NCBI RefSeq assembly: GCF_018137945.1
Contig: NZ_CP073089.1
Span: forward strand, 3,410,001-3,474,000
Direction of reading: 5' to 3'
DNA: 64,000 nucleotides
Source: Brevibacterium sp. W7.2
GTDB lineage: Bacteria; Actinomycetota; Actinomycetes; Actinomycetales; Brevibacteriaceae
This document shows positions 63,221 to 64,000 of this stretch, one piece after another. The notes under the pieces were generated by a model that saw nothing but the letters and a program-made list of their open reading frames with translations, ran no database searches and was not told the DNA's origin. Both the position numbers and the translations under genes were made by a program. Each line of letters opens with the position of its first letter. Position 1 is the first letter of the stretch.

Positions 63221-63291
63221 TTTTCGTGGGTAGGGCCCGGCCGTGAGGCCGAGCAGAGAGTTCGAGCCGCCGGTTCGCAGGGTTGGGCTCA

Positions 63292-63339
63292 CTTCAGTTT
63301 GAGGGGCTCACGCCAAAACGTGAGCCCCTCAAACTGAAG
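63292..63339. terminator. 21-bp perfect hairpin, 6-base loop
   Basis: CTTCAGTTTGAGGGGCTCAC+G (63292-63312) pairs exactly with 63319-63339 over CCAAAA. It probably terminates the minus-strand ectoine gene. Confidence 0.7.
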
Positions 63340-63449
63340 GGAGCCGCAGTCGGTCGAGACGCCAGCAGGTCGGCCTGATGCCACCGGCGGGGAAGCCAAC
63401 TGGCCGTCCGACCGCGCCCCCGGACGCCAGCAGGCCGACCACCGGACAC

Positions 63450-63851
63450 TCAGACGGCGGCGGTCTCCCCGATGATGAGCGGGTAGACGCCGTTCTCGTC
63501 GTGGACTTCGCGGCCGGTGACCGGCGGGTTGAACACGCAGGCCATGCGCAGCTCGGTGTTCGCGACGACGGTGTGCTTTTCGTGCCCGTCGAGCAGGTAC
63601 ATCGTCCCGTCGGTGAGCGGGTACGTTTTGCCCGTCTCCTCGTCGGTGAGCGTGCCGTCGCCCTGCACGCAGTACACGGCTTCGATGTGGTTCTGGTAGT
63701 GGAACGTCGAGCGGGTGCCCGCGTAGATGACGGTGTCGTGGAAGGAGAATCCGACTCCCTCCCGGCCGAGCACCATCCGCCGACTCCGCCACGTCTCCGA
63801 CTGGACGTCCCGGTCGGTTCCGTTGAGGTCATCGCGATTGACTACGTACAT
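63450..63851 (-). CDS. ectC: L-ectoine synthase
   Basis: A 133-residue cupin enzyme that cyclises N-gamma-acetyl-2,4-diaminobutyrate to ectoine, a compatible solute for salt stress. Family blocks are visible: [54 protein letters not shown] and [11 protein letters not shown], including the metal-ligand region. Start at 63851 with GAAGGG. It is normally third in ectABC; ectB would be expected to the right, beyond the window. The ectoine trait fits a salt-tolerant actinobacterium. Confidence 0.95.
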   Translation of the reverse strand: MYVVNRDDLNGTDRDVQSETWRSRRMVLGREGVGFSFHDTVIYAGTRSTFHYQNHIEAVYCVQGDGTLTDEETGKTYPLTDGTMYLLDGHEKHTVVANTELRMACVFNPPVTGREVHDENGVYPLIIGETAAV

Positions 63852-64000
63852 ATCGTGTCCCTTCGTATCGTCAGTGGGGTCGTATCCCTGAGCTCCTCGC
63901 TGAGGCGGTTCACCCCGATATCGCCGAGGCGGTCCAGTCCGTTCCAGCCGAGGTCGTCCTCCGCAGGCGATCCAGCCCACGGCGCCGAGGCGGTCCCTCC
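63852..64000 (-). other. Region upstream of ectC with three copies of the recurring motif
   Basis: Read on the minus strand, AACCGCCTCAGCG, GACCGCCTCGGCG and GACCGCCTCGGCG occur within about 90 bases. A frame open across this segment ends at a TAG overlapping the ectC start, but its translation does not look like the EctB C-terminus I would expect, so I leave it uncalled. Confidence 0.5.

Larger units (their letters stand above)
63090..63449. other. Convergent gap with two long hairpins
   Basis: No gene. Besides the two hairpins listed below it has a direct repeat GACGCCAGCAGG (63358-63369 and 63423-63434) and an inverted pair GGTCGGCCTG (63368-63377)/CAGGCCGACC (63431-63440). Confidence 0.65.

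Noticed and set aside
63852..64000. C-terminal end of ectB overlapping ectC
   Set aside because: An open frame exists, but its translation does not resemble EctB and consists largely of repeated motif copies.

Overview
The window is a 64 kb piece of a high-GC (roughly two-thirds G+C) actinobacterial chromosome with dense, largely operonic coding on both strands. Gene content (ectoine synthase, a six-gene kdp potassium operon, GPP34, a LytR-CpsA-Psr protein, NarL-type two-component genes, a TAXI-TRAP importer) and the many apparently leaderless genes fit a Brevibacterium-like member of the Actinomycetes. That assignment rests on recognition, not on a marker gene. I see no rRNA, tRNA, CRISPR array, IS element or prophage.

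Layout. 1-5.9 kb: a trans-4-hydroxy-L-proline catabolic operon (DapA-family deaminase, 4-hydroxyproline epimerase, GntR regulator, three-subunit D-hydroxyproline dehydrogenase). 5.9-9.4 kb: stress-type flavin oxidase, rhodanese, phosphoglucomutase and a zinc-free ribosomal protein L36. 9.4-12.0 kb: HxlR regulator with a clear operator, divergent from a DoxX protein and a DHA2 exporter. 12.1-13.8 kb: a small lower-GC insert with a RelA/SpoT-type alarmone synthetase, an overlapping 68-residue partner and a HIT protein, bracketed by two related repeats. 13.8-16.7 kb: LCP cell-wall ligase, MFS transporter and a four-copy inverted repeat. 16.7-25.0 kb: kdpFABCDE with a phased direct-repeat operator. 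25.0-31.7 kb: aromatic-type flavin monooxygenase plus alpha/beta hydrolase with a divergent AraC regulator, then a fumarate-reductase-like flavoprotein with a divergent LysR regulator. 31.8-37.3 kb: membrane protein, two-component pair, GPP34, CopC, low-molecular-weight phosphatase. 37.4-42.4 kb: M13 and M18 peptidases around a DUF1684 protein. 42.8-44.7 kb: TPP riboswitch and thiC. 44.7-48.0 kb: TAXI-TRAP importer. 48.6-52.95 kb: amidohydrolase, then an RHH regulator-DUF4097-ABC exporter operon under a perfect 23-bp palindrome. 53-60.1 kb: ABC-class ATPase, DUF255 protein, flavin oxidase, AraC/DUF2000 pair, frameshifted membrane protein. 60.2-64 kb: glycerophosphodiesterase, sodium:alanine symporter, two long perfect hairpins and ectC at the right edge.

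Three window-wide patterns stand out. The word CCGCCTCGGCG (either strand) recurs about 40 times by my hand count, in and between genes and in several reading frames. At least twelve genes have a TANNNT box ending 6-8 bases before the ATG and no Shine-Dalgarno, so they look leaderless. Gene ends and gaps carry many long hairpins and dispersed palindromic repeats. The best candidate for an under-described functional system is the alarmone-synthetase/partner pair at 12.2-13.2 kb; the best candidate for an under-described genome-scale signal is the repeated 11-mer.
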